From: Pelodera strongyloides
Lineage: Eukaryota; Nematoda; Chromadorea; Rhabditida; Rhabditidae
Length of the DNA stretch: 64,000 nucleotides
Direction of reading: 5' to 3'
Assembly: GCA_036852015.1 (NCBI GenBank)
Contig: JAANDG010000132.1
Span: forward strand, 62,001 to 126,000
A program made the position numbers and the translations under genes. The notes below the pieces were generated by a model that searched no databases, was not told the DNA's origin, and saw only the letters and a list, made by a program, of their open reading frames with translations. Within the stretch, counting starts at the first letter, position 1. Each line of letters starts with the position of its first letter. Of this stretch, positions 33,989 to 45,514 are shown one piece after another.

Positions 33989-34664
33989 GAGCAGAGTAGG
34001 CGACGAGTTCCAGATCGTGCAGATGACAAATTTCTCGTTCACTCTCAGGTTTCAAATGAATTGCTCTTGACAGAGTATTTTTCTCAATTCTTTAGCACAT
34101 TCAGTTATACTCGAAGAAAATGTCAAACTTGGAGGGACTGCAAAAATTGGCATCGGCTAATTTGTTCACAATCTACACTTAAACCAAAATTGGGGCGAGT
34201 TTCCAACCAAAGGGAAATTCGCATTGTCCTAAAACAGTTTTCCCATAAAAAACGTTATTTTACAAATTATTTTATGTGTGCCTGATCCTAAAACCTAAAA
34301 CGTCGCAACAACTCCCTTTGGGAAATACAGCTGACAATAGATATTGAGATGAATGAAAACCTAAAATTTACCTTGATCATTGATGATATTGGTTCAGAAT
34401 AACATAATCCAGCACTTATTTTTTTCTGGTTAATTTTGTATCTAACAACTGAATTGTTTCGTGACGTTTATTGCAAAAATTATAAAAGAAAAACGCTAGG
34501 ATTTGTGATGATAATGCGTGGAGATTAGGGGAAATTAATCCAGAAATTCCTATATAAAGAAGCCCCGAGTTTGGAAAAATAATTTTTCTGTCTTCTTATA
34601 CTTTCTTTCCAACGTGTTCAAGCTTATTTATTGATCCAGTGTACCTTTCAGCATTCTTATACGG

Positions 34665-34855
34665 TTAAAGCGAAATACCGGCCGTTTTTTGAAACACAGA
34701 GTAGACCAGCATCTTATGCTTATGCTTATGCAGCTTATGCAAATGAATATAAATTAGAATGCAAATCGAACTAAATTCGAGCAACTTAGCATAAAAACGT
34801 AAGAATTCAGTTAGCACCGATGCGTTTCAAAAAAAGGCCGGTATTTTTTGCTTGC
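34665..34855. mobile_element. MITE family D, copy with decayed right end
   Basis: TTAAAGCGAAATACCGGCCG at the left; GCAAATGAATATAAATTAG inside; right arm GCGTTTCAAAAAAAGGCCGG and then a degraded terminus without TTAA. This copy shows the uninterrupted interior (ACCAGCATCTTATGC) that is split by the LINE-like insertion in the copy at 62378. Confidence 0.85.
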
Positions 34856-35229
34856 AATTATTTTCTTTAAATAAAAATTTTTATTAATTGATTTTTATTT
34901 CCCGTAATAAATCCTAAAGCAAGTATGTACGTTGTATCAGAAACAAGTTATTCATATGCATTAGATGCCTCAATTCATATCAAAATTTCCATTTTCTTTC
35001 TATTTTTTTCATATTTTTTAACCTTATAAATATGCTACAAATTTGTAACTACAGAGGAATCCATTTATTATTCTCATGTATAAAACAATAAAATAAGTAG
35101 TAATCGAAATTTATTTTTTAATTTATTCACTCTACAGCCTCAGGATTACAGTACACTATTGTAATACTAAAAGAAAAGAAACGGTACCTATTAGGTTTTT
35201 TATATTTATTAATTTCGCCATTTTACTAT

Positions 35230-35246
35230 TACAGTACTCTATAATG
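35230..35246 (+). promoter_or_regulatory. Likely acceptor before the 112-aa membrane protein
   Basis: CTATTACAG ends at 35234, nine bases before the ATG at 35244. Compatible with trans-splicing, as for the gene at 31705. Confidence 0.4.
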
Positions 35247-36171
35247 TTTATTCCAAATACCGGTTCGGATATGCCCAAAAAGATGATGTCTGCGTCCGCG
35301 TCTTCTTATATTCTAATTGACACCCGGATAAATCATGTGAGTTCTTCACGGGGAAGTTAACCAACTGTTTCCCTAAGGCCTAAGGTAGCATCAAGTTACG
35401 CTGAGATCATAGGTCACCTACTTTCTTTATTTATAACGTGCTCATACATTTATCGATTGCGCGTAAATCCCTGGTACTTAGTGCCAAAGTTTCGGCAAAG
35501 AGCGTGATCAGAAAAATACCTCAAAAGTGGGTAACTAAACCAGTTATAAAAAATTCCCAATACAGCACCTCCTATGGAATACATTATGAGTAATTAGCTA
35601 ATGTAATTATTTTGTATGTTTTCTTGCAGAATATCGGAGCTACATCAGAAAACCCGTGGTGGTTAGTGTCACTGATCTCCGTGCTTTTGTTCGCTCTATT
35701 ATGTCTATGTTTATGTCTAGCTGGACTGTTTCTTCTAAGGGTTTGTAGTTATACATTTCTTTTGTCATTATTACAAAGTGGACCATTTGTTGAAAACGAA
35801 AAAAAAAACATCTTTCAATTGTCTTTATGAGTGAGTAAGTAAAACTTGTAGTAATTTGTGAAGACTAATGTGGATTGTCTTTTGTGCCATACCTCTAACG
35901 AAGTCCTTTAGTATAGAATGATATGGATGAGTGATGTACTGTCGTTCCAAGGCCCAAGGTCCTAACTACCGTACGCAAACGAAATATTTTAATTATGTAA
36001 TATTGTTTAATATGTACTATGCTATTTATTATTTAGAGATGGAATGTTCCAGAACCTCTGCACGCACATCTTCTTTCTGGTGAAGTAGATGATGATACCA
36101 CATCTGTAGAGGTCGATTCTATTTCGCATATCGCTGCGCGGTTACGGTACTCGACTTTTGGCACGTTTTAA
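35244..36171 (+). CDS. Small single-pass membrane protein (112 aa), function unknown
   Basis: Exons 35244-35336, 35630-35740 and 36037-36171, both introns in phase 0, ending TAA. Residues 1-31 are polar; exon 2 (32-68) holds the single membrane segment, about 42-67, very rich in Leu and Cys (FALLCLCLCLAGLFLL); exon 3 gives a 44-residue tail with EVDDD and a basic RLRYS end. No signal peptide. It matches the gene at 31705 in length, in having three exons split in phase 0, and in a middle exon carrying the membrane segment right after a short polar lead, though identity is low. I read the two as an old tandem pair. A KCNE-like role is possible but unsupported by a clear motif here. Confidence 0.6.
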
Positions 36172-36924
36172 ACCGCAAGCCACCCATACATTTTATTGAT
36201 AAAAGGTTCTGAACGTGTTGTATTTAGATTTGTTATTACATGGTCCATCGTTTTATAGGGTACTCACACAAATACATAGCACAAATATGTATTTAAAAAA
36301 ATTAACACCCAATTTGTCTGTTATTTATTGCAAAATTACGATTTAGTATTTATTGCAAAATTACGATTTATCATGTTGGCTTCATCGTGTTGTTTTCCCA
36401 TCTTCCTAATAAATTAGTGCCTATTTGTTCTCAGCAAAAATATTTGCAGATTATAATTATTATTATTAGATTGTTTTTGAGTTGTGCGTACTTCGATAAG
36501 ATACTGTATTTTTCTTTAGCTTTAGATCATACAAACAAACATTCCATATTTCAATTTTTTTCCAATAAATATACGTTTTTAACAAGATATCGTGAGCGTC
36601 AAGTTTTTTTTAATTGTATTTACATACTTCCGCTTTATGTTTAATCATTTTATCCATTATGAAATCTCATGACTAATAATCGTACTAATATTCTTATAAC
36701 TCTTCTCGGAACGTCCATCAAAAAGAACTTTTCGCCATCATAAAATGCGCTTTTACATCCGGATTATATGGCCACCAACACGCTCGGAAGACATATAAAA
36801 AAAGGTAAAAAGAAAAGAACTTCCGCCGAATAATTTATGATTTACCACTGCAATGAGACGTGCTTTTTCTAAAAATAAATTTGTTACATGATGTTTATGT
36901 CATTTTTCCCACATTTATTATAGT

Positions 36925-37107
36925 TTAAAGAGAAATACCAGCCGGTTTTTGAAACGCATCTCAAATATCAGCATTCTTATGCAGCTATGCTAAAAGGGGT
37001 CTATTGGGGTCTATTTTTTATTCAAATTTATGCTCATTTGCATGTGAAGCATAGGAAAGCAGGGAGTACTCGATGCGTTTCAAAAACCGGCCAGTATTTC
37101 GCTTTAA
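36925..37107. mobile_element. MITE family D
   Basis: 183 bp, TTAAAGAGAAATACCAGCCG at the left and CCGGCCAGTATTTCGCTTTAA at the right, with GGGGTCTATTGGGGTCTATT inside. Same length as the copy at 5129, inserted in the opposite orientation. Confidence 0.92.
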
Positions 37108-37774
37108 ACAATTGCTTCTAACTAATTTTAACTACAACCCGGCTGTTTAGAACTATTACATTATTTGCAAGGCTGCATCAAGAAACCATCAACTAGCAAG
37201 TGAAGTTTTAGCTTTAGGGATTGCTGTGCTAAAGGTAATTGAGTCATACTTTCCATTGTGGGAGTTAGCCTACGCTCCTACGCCGACGCAACTTTTCTGC
37301 CCATGCATTTTCTGTGTTTGTTAGTAAAGATGTTATGTGGTTGCTAATAAAAATATTTCGATATGTGGTAAAATTAAGTATGAGCTTGATATGCTAAGAC
37401 GAAAACAAAACGTATATCATCTATCTCTAGGTTATTGTAACGTGTGGTAACCGTCTCATTACCATGAGCCTCTATGTGTAACGGTATCAAGTTGTAAATG
37501 CCCAACCAACAGCTACCACAAAAATAAATATAATAAAAAAAATGGACAAAGTTGCTTGAAAGGCTGATTTTCCCGTGAACTCCCGTGGGACCACGGGGCC
37601 CAGTCCGCTAATTGGCCAATTGCCCACGAACACCAAATACATTTTTCTTTGATAGAACTCTATCGAAGAACAGTAATTCTTATTTTAGACAATATAAAAA
37701 TTTCTATTAATAATATTTTACAATAAATTTGATCTGCTCATGGGACCGGCCGATTTTTTTACATTTCATAGCCT

Positions 37775-38005
37775 TTAAGCCGCGCGTTTTAGATGACCGA
37801 AAGAAAGAAAAAAAAAATCATTTTTGCCGTTCAGGATGGACGTAAATAATTTTTTTTGAAAAACAGTGCAAAAACCAGAGGCATGAGACAACACCCGCAG
37901 AAGATTACTGTATTTTTAAAATTTCTCCAAGTATTAAACAATTTCTTTTCGGTCATCCTGAACGGCAGAAATTGCATTTTTTTTTCGTTCTTTCGGACAT
38001 CTTAA
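37775..38005. mobile_element. TTAA-ended foldback next to MITE family M
   Basis: GATGACCGAAAGAAAG and TGCCGTTCAGGATG at the left return inverted at the right as CATCCTGAACGGCA and CTTTCGGACATC before TTAA. It shares that TTAA (38002-38005) with the next element. Confidence 0.7.
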
Positions 38006-38364
38006 AGGGATCAGCTCACCTTAAATTGTGTCTGTTTTTTTTGTTTCTTTATTTTCTATAAGGGATAATAAAAATTTGGAATAGAAAAAGTAGTGTTCAA
38101 TTTCAATACTCACGAAGATATTGGGTGATAAAGTGGTGGATTGATCGGGCCGAAATGCAAAAAGGGCAATTATCCTATACAAACAAGGCAGGACAATTGC
38201 CCTTTTTGCATTTCGGCCCGATCAATCCACCACTTTATCACCCAATATCTTCGTGAGTATTGAAATTCAACACTACTTTTTCTATTCCAAATTTTTACTA
38301 TCCCTTATAGAAAATAAAGAAACAAAAAAAACAGACACAATTTAAGGTGAGCTGATCCCTTTAA
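38002..38364. mobile_element. MITE family M, near-perfect 363-bp palindrome
   Basis: Starts TTAAAGGGATCAGCTCACCT and ends with the inverse. The arms are about 175 bp, nearly free of mismatches (TATCCCTTATAG; AATACTCACGAAGATATTGG; GTGGATTGATCGGGCCGAAA), meeting at AAACAAGGCAGG. Such a palindrome would form a very stable hairpin. Confidence 0.95.
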
Positions 38365-38629
38365 ACCTTAAACGCGCCCTAAACGCTATTTTAACTCATT
38401 TTTTTTTGTATTCAAATTACTAGCGAGCGGCTTATATTTGCCCTGGGCAACAGATCGAATTATGTTTTCTATTACACGGAAATTCCATCCTCATTTTCCG
38501 ATTTTCTTCGACGTAACAGATTCAATGCAGCTGTTTTTTTTATGGAGGGGAAAACCTTTCTGGACTGGACATCATTGCCTTCACACGCAAACGTTTCATC
38601 TCCCACGCTACTTTTAGGTAATCTCTCTC

Positions 38630-38649
38630 ACTTTCTCTCTCTCTCTCTA

Positions 38650-38708
<59 letters not shown>
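38630..38708. repeat. (CT)n microsatellite
   Basis: About 80 bases of nearly pure CT/TCTC with single interruptions. The Arg-Glu and Ser-Leu open frames here are artefacts of the repeat. Confidence 0.97.
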
Positions 38709-38714
<6 letters not shown>

Positions 38715-38967
38715 GCTGAACAACGTCTTTTGCACAGGTAAATTATGTAATGGATTTTGTTAGACAATCAGACAAACCAAATTCTCCTGTAATTTGCCGC
38801 TAACAAAGAACGGAGCCCGAAAAACTCCTAAAGGTAGACTTCTATCTTCCTACTTCCTACCACTATTAACTGTTCTCAAGATTTATTTAGCTAGAAAACA
38901 GCAATATAATATTTTTCATATTTAAAAAAAAACCTATGTTGCAAACTTGCAAAACTTGAAATGCCTC

Positions 38968-39123
38968 ACGTCATTACCTACATATACATTACGCTTGATT
39001 TCCATTGTTTTATTATCAAATTACCTGTTTGCAGTTTTCTAAGCAACCACAACACGACGAGTTATATACTACTTTCTTTTTATCATTTCATTGTGATGCA
39101 CACGCGTTATTTAATAAATAAAT
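38968..39123 (+). repeat. Dispersed repeat with AAATAAAT tail, copy 2
   Basis: Same blocks and order as 29413-29593 (ACCTACATATACAT; ACAACACGACG; TACTACTTTCT; CATTTCATTGTG; TTATTTAATAAATAAAT). Confidence 0.55.
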
Positions 39124-39129
39124 ATGTTC

Positions 39130-40750
39130 CCTCAAAAACGTCCGTGGTGTTCCGTTGCTACATTTCCGGAACGCACATTATCCTTCGGCATCTTTGCATT
39201 TGAAATGCGTAAATTTTCTCCGTGGATTTTTTTCTGCTTTTCGCTAAAACATGGACATATTTTGGGGTTAAAATGACCAATGACTCTAGGGCCCAGATCT
39301 ACTGTTTAATGCACTAAATCAAAAATTGGCCCTCGTTACTCTCGCAGTCATCCAAAATGCATATCGATGTAAATTTCGAACTCTTAGTGGATTTTCACGT
39401 AAGATTTTGTGTGTTTTTGTAGTTTTCGGCGTTATTTACTTATTATCACTTACGACTTACTTAGTTATTTCAGTACGTACTAAGCTGTAGATACTTTTTG
39501 CCTCACCAGTACTAAACGGAGAAACCCTTTCAGCGACGGTTCTCTTTTTTTTCGTTTACCGTCGTCAGTTGGTCACCACATGGTAAGCGACCGGTCACCA
39601 AATGGTTTTCACGTTTTTATGTGCCCAATCTTTATTTCAAGCTCTTTGTCCAACCTTTTCTTGTGTTTCTTTGACGGGACTCAGTTTCGTGTACTCTACC
39701 GCAGGTTTCTGGATTTTATTTTCAGTTTTGATCTTCTCTATAGTTGTAGTTATTTCCAATTAAAGGATAATATACATGAAATTTAGTTTGAAAACGAAAC
39801 TAGCATATTATTTCACACGTAAATCTGTAATTGTAATTGCTCTGTAATGTAATAGCTTGTAATTTGAAAAAACAAATATTTAACATGCATCCAAAAAATC
39901 ATAATTCATGTATAGACAGGACACCGGAAGTCGTACTAATCCATAATATAAATATGTATATGGCACATTCTAGATTTTTATTACAAGACGTATGGAGACA
40001 GCCATAAATATATTTTGACGAACTTCACAGGTGCTCAGACGCATAAAAAGACGTCTACAAAAAGAAAATACCAGTTTTGAAAAAAAAAATTTGACCACGT
40101 CGAAAATGGTTACTGTCTATTCTTAGTATATTACCTTTTCGCATGTTCGGTGAATTTAATAGATTTCATACAATTACTAATTGCATTACATAATTCATAG
40201 ACGTCATTATAACAAAAATACTGCACGGTTCATAAGTCCCATGTGAATTCATATATTGTCCTTCTTATATTAAATTTGTCTACTATTTCAAATCTATTTA
40301 TTTGCCAGAGACCAATTCTCATTTGCAAAAGAGAACGAAATGTATTTACATTCAATTCACTGAGAGATGTTCTTTCGCTCACTTATAAGGCAAACAAAAA
40401 GAACACTTTTAAAATTGGATATTACACCAATAATTTTCATCATTCACAGGTTCACTCATAATAATAATGTTTATTGATGAACATTATTATTATTCTAATA
40501 TAATAATAATGTTATTATAAGTAATATTATAGTTAAGTAGTATAAGTAATATTATAAGTAACTCTGAACTTCGATAACCATTTATATGATCGAAAGAAAT
40601 TTATCCCCTTTTCCTTCAACAAGAACATCAATAAACAACACGCGTCATTTGAAATTTCAAATGCGCGTTGAAAAGGAAAATATTCATGATTTATTACAAG
40701 GACCAGGAAAATATTGGACACTATTCAAAAAAATTGCAGATTCTTTAAGT
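39130..40750. other. No gene seen
   Basis: AT-rich. Includes a fragment at 39548-39605 with GGTCACC and ACCAAATGG like those near 10890 and 48200, and an AT-only inverted patch at 40455-40560 (AATAATGTTTATT and relatives). Confidence 0.45.
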
Positions 40751-40758
40751 ACCTTACA

Positions 40759-40760
<2 letters not shown>

Positions 40761-40812
<52 letters not shown>
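40761..40812. repeat. Poly(T) run of 52 flanked by a TTACACC duplication
   Basis: 52 consecutive T. The bases before it are TTACACC and the run ends in TTACACC again (CCTTACACC at 40752-40760; TTACACCTTAG after). The flanking direct repeat looks like a target-site duplication around a bare poly(A) tail. Confidence 0.8.
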
Positions 40813-40816
<4 letters not shown>

Positions 40817-41424
40817 CTTAGAACCCTTAAGTACTTTAAGGACATAAAAAGACTCTACAATTATTCATCGTTGAGGGCCCTTTATTGGCCTTTACAAAGT
40901 AGACTCTCAAGTTTGCACGGAAATTTTTGTTGAATATCACGTGTGATTTGGAAAACTTCGGAATTAGATTTGAAAAATTAATTATTATCATTGGCATTCC
41001 ATTAGAGATCTACCTCAGTTTATTGAAGTCAACGTTTTTACATTCGGCTTCTTTAATTTTAGCATTTTAAGCTTTAAAAAATAATATTTAATTCAATAAT
41101 GTATTGCTAAAATTAGGTTTCAGATAAGCAGACTTGTGTATTAGTTCGGTAATTCAATAGTAACCAATCAAAAGAAGTTAATTTGTGCCGATTCGATATA
41201 GCAACTAAACTGAACGAACCTGTCCATTCAATTTGCTCTACATTTTCTTATTAGTACAAAACAATATAATTTTTATTTTGTTTGTTTATTAGAAGCATAT
41301 AGAATAGAAATGGTACAAGTTTGTCACGTAATACAAAATCCATGGAAGTATTCGATAGGCGATAAAAATGAAAAGTAATGTTCTCATTTAAATGAACGCA
41401 TTTCAAAATTTATTGTGTTAATTA

Positions 41425-42362
41425 CAGGGTGGTCCAATAGTTTTAAACCCTGGAAGATTTTTTTTCGAAATTGAATAATTTCATGAGTTTTCATTGAAAG
41501 GACGTGATTTTTTGCACAAAGGTTCGTTATACTGTTCTCTAAGCTTTTGCGAAGTACCATGTTGAAATCTTTTCTGCTCGCTGAAGAATGATGTCGGAAA
41601 GCGAACATGTCAGCTTGAACAAATTCGTCGTGAGGAACGCGCCTCGGGTACCCTTTTTTCAGACGAGCTTTATTCACGAACCAGCAGGTCTACAGCCACC
41701 AAAATCGGCACGTGCTTTGCAAATCGGTCCAGGATGCGAACGGAGACAAAAGCATTCTACCACCAGCCACTATTCTGAGCTGGGCAGCTGTGACGTCGAC
41801 GAAAACGACTTCACTGGTTTTTGTCGTTAACGGCGTCGAAGTGCATAGTCAAAATTATCTACAAAACGTTTTGATGCCCATATTACTTTGGCATAGACGT
41901 AATTATTGCAGTGGAATACACTAGGCCCTCAATCAAGACTTAGCGCCATCTCATGAGGCGACGATCATGTGGGGCTGTTCTCGAGCCCGTGTTTTCTGGA
42001 TTTGTAGCTATGCGGAATAGCAGCAGTATTCGTCCGAACTGAAATCTTCCGACTTTTGCATCTGGTCACACTTGGAGAGGAAGGCCTGCACCAAGCCTCA
42101 CGAAAGTTTGACCTCGTTCCGTCCTGTCCTTCTGAAATTATGGGCTAAAGTGTCGCCAAATACCTGCGTTCCACGGAGGGCTCGTCAAAGAAGCATCTGG
42201 AGGCCGGTGTGAAGGAAAAAGAGGGATATTATGAAAACTGTATTTGTTTTATGCTGCAAAACATTATAACGCGTTGAATAAAACGAATCGCGTGTTCATT
42301 GCATCAATATTATTGTTTTGGCGGTTGAAATGCCAGGGTTTAAAACTATTGGACCACCCTGG
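41425..42362 (+). mobile_element. Dead mariner-type DNA transposon
   Basis: 938 bp with inverted ends of about 28 bp (CAGGGTGGTCCAATAGTTTT at 41425, the inverse ending CCACCCTGG at 42362), flanked by TA on both sides. It is the typical target duplication of Tc1/mariner elements. Confidence 0.92.
41660..42230 (+). pseudogene. Mariner transposase remnant
   Basis: Pieces in shifting frames match mariner/maT-type transposases: SWAAVTSTKTTSLVFVVNGV with a following SQNYLQNVLMPI (first catalytic region; the usual Asp is not evident), ALNQDLAPSHEA (second, QQD-x-APSH type, Asp kept), then SSDFCIWSHLERKACTKPHE (the SPDLNPxDYSIWSxLE region, mostly lost). Stops and frameshifts between the blocks and the missing N-terminal helix-turn-helix show it is inactive. 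Confidence 0.8.
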
Positions 42363-42364
42363 TA

Positions 42365-43480
42365 ATATAATATTTATTACAAGAATTTTCTACATTTTTA
42401 TTGTTATTTGTCAGCTGTGATTTTATGTATAAGTATAATTTGATAAAATAAATATTACGATAATTATAGTGGGATAATAGTAATTTTATATTTCCCAATT
42501 TCAATACAATTTCCAAAGCACATTGTTTTAGCTTTAGCAAACTGACATCATTGCGTGAGACTATTTTTTTTCCAAAATCATAAATAATTCTTCAAATTAT
42601 ATTCCATCATGCGAACGCTGATAATTTGTTTTTGTGATTTTTTTGTAGTACAAAATAATGGGGAAATTTTCAGCTGTTTGTGTTTTGTGAGGGATTTCAC
42701 GTAATTTGCTCGCAGAAATTTAACATATTTCATTTCATCTTTTACTTTGTTTGTTGTTGTTGGTTCGATAAATAAAGATGTAATATGTATAATACATATT
42801 TTATGAATAAGTACAGTACTTCAACATCTTCAAAATCTGATTTTGCACTAGCTAATACCCTGATTATGAATGTGCTGGTAAAGATTTCCAATTCGTCTTC
42901 TAGTAACTCTTATAAGCTATCGGTCGTTTTTGTTTCAAGTTTCTATTGGAGTTTCTTGGTTTTTCACAAGTTCATTATAACCCAATTTCAAGTAACAAAC
43001 AAGGCAAGCAAGCCAGCCGCAACAATAGTGTATTTGAGCTAGTATACATCGTTTTTTCCTTCCCTCGGTAATATTTTATGACTATTTTTTATAATTCAGT
43101 TGGCTTACATTGTATAATTTTTGTGGGTAAATCCTTATTTGCTTCAAACTTCAAATTCTTTCCCCAGTAAAGTGTCGAGGTGACGCACGCGGACTCCAAA
43201 ACGTGCAATGTATCGAATTTCAAACTTTTATTTGCATAAAAGGAAAAGCAGAAATTTTCACGCTCATGGCTTGAAATGCCCTAAATTGTGATTCGGGAAA
43301 ATATTCTTTATTTCTTCCAAAAAGTTATCTTGTTGTTCGCCTATATCATTGTCCTAACTGCTTATCGATTTATGTTTATTTTTTACCTAGCTGACAATCA
43401 TTAATTATATTATTCGTATAAATTATTATGTTTCTATATTAATTTGGACGTGTCAACTTAAATAATACGTGCTTCAGTTG
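42365..43480. other. No gene seen
   Basis: AT-rich region upstream of the candidate channel first exon. It may hold that promoter, but no element can be pointed to. Confidence 0.45.
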
Positions 43481-43484
43481 TAGA

Positions 43485-43557
43485 ATGGCCGCTGTTCGCG
43501 CTGGTGCGGCGGGCTTCTCGCGCCATACACGATTCACTGTCTACAGCAGTACAACAG
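43485..43557 (+). CDS. Candidate alternative first exon (1a) of the SK channel gene
   Basis: ATG at 43485 just after GTTGTAG; 24 codons (MAAVRAGAAGFSRHTRFTVY, then SSTT) and a GTGAGT donor leaving one base, G. This phase fits the shared exon 2 at 51729 exactly, as does exon 1b at 51264. The two leaders look alike (SRHTRFTV against LTRTFTLL), supporting an origin by exon duplication. GC content is above the surroundings. Joining 1a across 8 kb to exon 2 is inference; it could instead start an unseen gene. Confidence 0.5.
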
Positions 43558-43645
43558 GTGAGTGTTCTTATTTACTGAAGATATGAAACAGCTAGCTGAA
43601 CGGAATTTATGTCTATCAACTTGGTGAAACAAAGCCTCGTCCCTT

Positions 43646-44107
43646 TTAAAGGGACAGGCCCATCAAAATAAACATATATTTACGATTTCATGTTATTTTT
43701 TATTAGCAGCGTTTATTACAATATATACACACTAATTTTTATCCACATTCACCCCGGGGAACTTTTTTACGCCGAGCCCAACTCATAAGGGTACCGTATT
43801 TGCATCCATTTAGTCCAAATAATTCTTTTACTTCTCGTATGTTATAACACAGTTACAAAATTAAGCATGAGAGAGTATGCTCAATAGAGGTGCCAGAGAA
43901 AAAAAACCGAGAGAGCAGACAACCAGAGCGGACAGACAACGAGAGGAAGGGCCAGGCAACGGTATACATTTGCGGATGCGCTCGTCGGAAAAAGTTCCGC
44001 GGGGTGAATGTCGATAAAATTTGATTTGCATATATTGTAATAAACACTTTTAATAAAAATTAAGACGAAATCGTAAATATAGGTTTAATTTGATGGGCCT
44101 GTCCTCA
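43646..44107. mobile_element. TTAA MITE, family with GGGACAGGCCCATCA end
   Basis: TTAAAGGGACAGGCCCATCA at 43646; right end TTGATGGGCCTGTCC with TTAA lost. Mirrored: ATTTACGATTTC, TTTATTACAATATAT, CATTCACCCCG. Confidence 0.85.
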
Positions 44108-44109
44108 CA

Positions 44110-45010
44110 AGGAGTAAGTGTTCCATTCCTTTCCTTTAATCGAAAGAACATGGTAAATAATCACCAATAACATACATAAAAATACACTTTGATGGAAATA
44201 TTTAAAATAACAAAAAGTAAAAAAAAAGTGATTTGGGACAAAAAAAGGACAGACTGCGTTCCTTGGCCCTTTCTGTACTTTGAGGATGTCCTCGCAGTCC
44301 TTGATGACAATTTTAATGCATCTGGGTATTTGTTTTATTCCTAGAACTAGAAGCAATGCAACACACATCACTCCCACTACTAGCAGTATTTTTGGGTTAT
44401 AAGTTATAATCTTTTTTGGTCAGATCAATTCCCGGTACTGATTCATGTACAGCCGATTCTGCCCACAAAAATAGGATATCATTCGGATTAATAATTTTAT
44501 TTTATAAAAACATGAGGCGAGTGTGAGAATGACACCCTTATATTTCTAGCGGATAAAGTGCATATAAAACAATTTATAAACTATATGAAACATCATATTG
44601 CCAAAATAAGATCAAAAATTTATATAAGATCATTTTTTTTAAACGTGATTCGATATCTATCAAGTTGGTGAAACAAAGACTCGTGCTTTTTTTACAAAAC
44701 CTTTTTTTTTTTACAAAACTTTAAATGTTTTGGGACAGATTGCTGGTCCTTTTGTGCATTTAGCTTTTTTGCATTTTGACGATGTGCTTACTGTTGTAGA
44801 TGAAATTTATAAACACAAGCGTGTATTGTGTGATCTTCGAAGAATCACACACATCACTTCAAATTCTCTTATTATTGGGTTATAATCATCAGATCAATTC
44901 CCGGTACGATTAGAGCCGATTCAGCTTACAAAAATAGGATATCACCTGGATTATTTCTTATAAAAACATGAGGTGAGGGTGAGAATGACACAAATATCTT
45001 AATATGATTA
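44110..45010. repeat. Tandem duplication of about 450 bp in SK intron 1
   Basis: Blocks near 44240-44560 return in the same order at 44725-45000: TTTGGGACA, GGGTTATAA, CAGATCAATTCCCGGTAC, GCCGATTC, ACAAAAATAGGATATCA, TATAAAAACATGAGG, TGAGAATGACAC. CTATCAACTTGGTGAAACAAAG near 43612 and CTATCAAGTTGGTGAAACAAAG near 44655 mark the repeat unit, which therefore begins just after exon 1a. Confidence 0.8.
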
Positions 45011-45069
45011 TAAATTGTCAAGATGACCCTCTTCCGAGTATGAATTAGCTAGCGATACAAGACTGTAAT

Positions 45070-45514
45070 TTAAAGGATCGCAGTCACTCCAAAATCATCA
45101 TTTTGCTTCGAGTTTACTTGAATTTAGTAAAGAATAAAGAAAAATACTTTACCAAAACCGAATAATTTGAATTCCAATTCAGGGGGTGAACAAGTAGAAA
45201 AGTAGTTCTACTTAACTACCGCGGGATCATGAAACGTTAGTGATATGCCTGCAGACCCTTGCAGTATATGTAAAGATATAATATGCAGATATTGGCCGAA
45301 ATAATTTGCGTACTCCCGATCGGGAAGCAGCTGTATGAACACGTTTCGTGATCCTGCGGTAATTAAGTATAACTACTTATACTTTTCTACTTGTTCACTC
45401 CCTGAGTTGGAATTCAAATTATTCGGTTTTGGTAAAGTATTTTTCTTTATTCTTTACTAAATACAAGTAAACTCGAAGAAAAACGAAGATTTTGTAGTGA
45501 CTGCGATCCTTTAA
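45070..45514. mobile_element. TTAA MITE with arms of about 190 bp
   Basis: TTAAAGGATCGCAGTCACT at the left, inverse AGTGACTGCGATCCTTTAA at the right. Long mirrored arms: TTTACTAAATTCAAGTAAAC-like, CCGAATAATTTGAATTCCAA and AAAGTATTTTTCTTTATTCT. Confidence 0.93.

Noticed and set aside
38540..38767. Arg-Glu repeat ORF and its Ser-Leu shadow
   Set aside because: Product of a (CT)n microsatellite.
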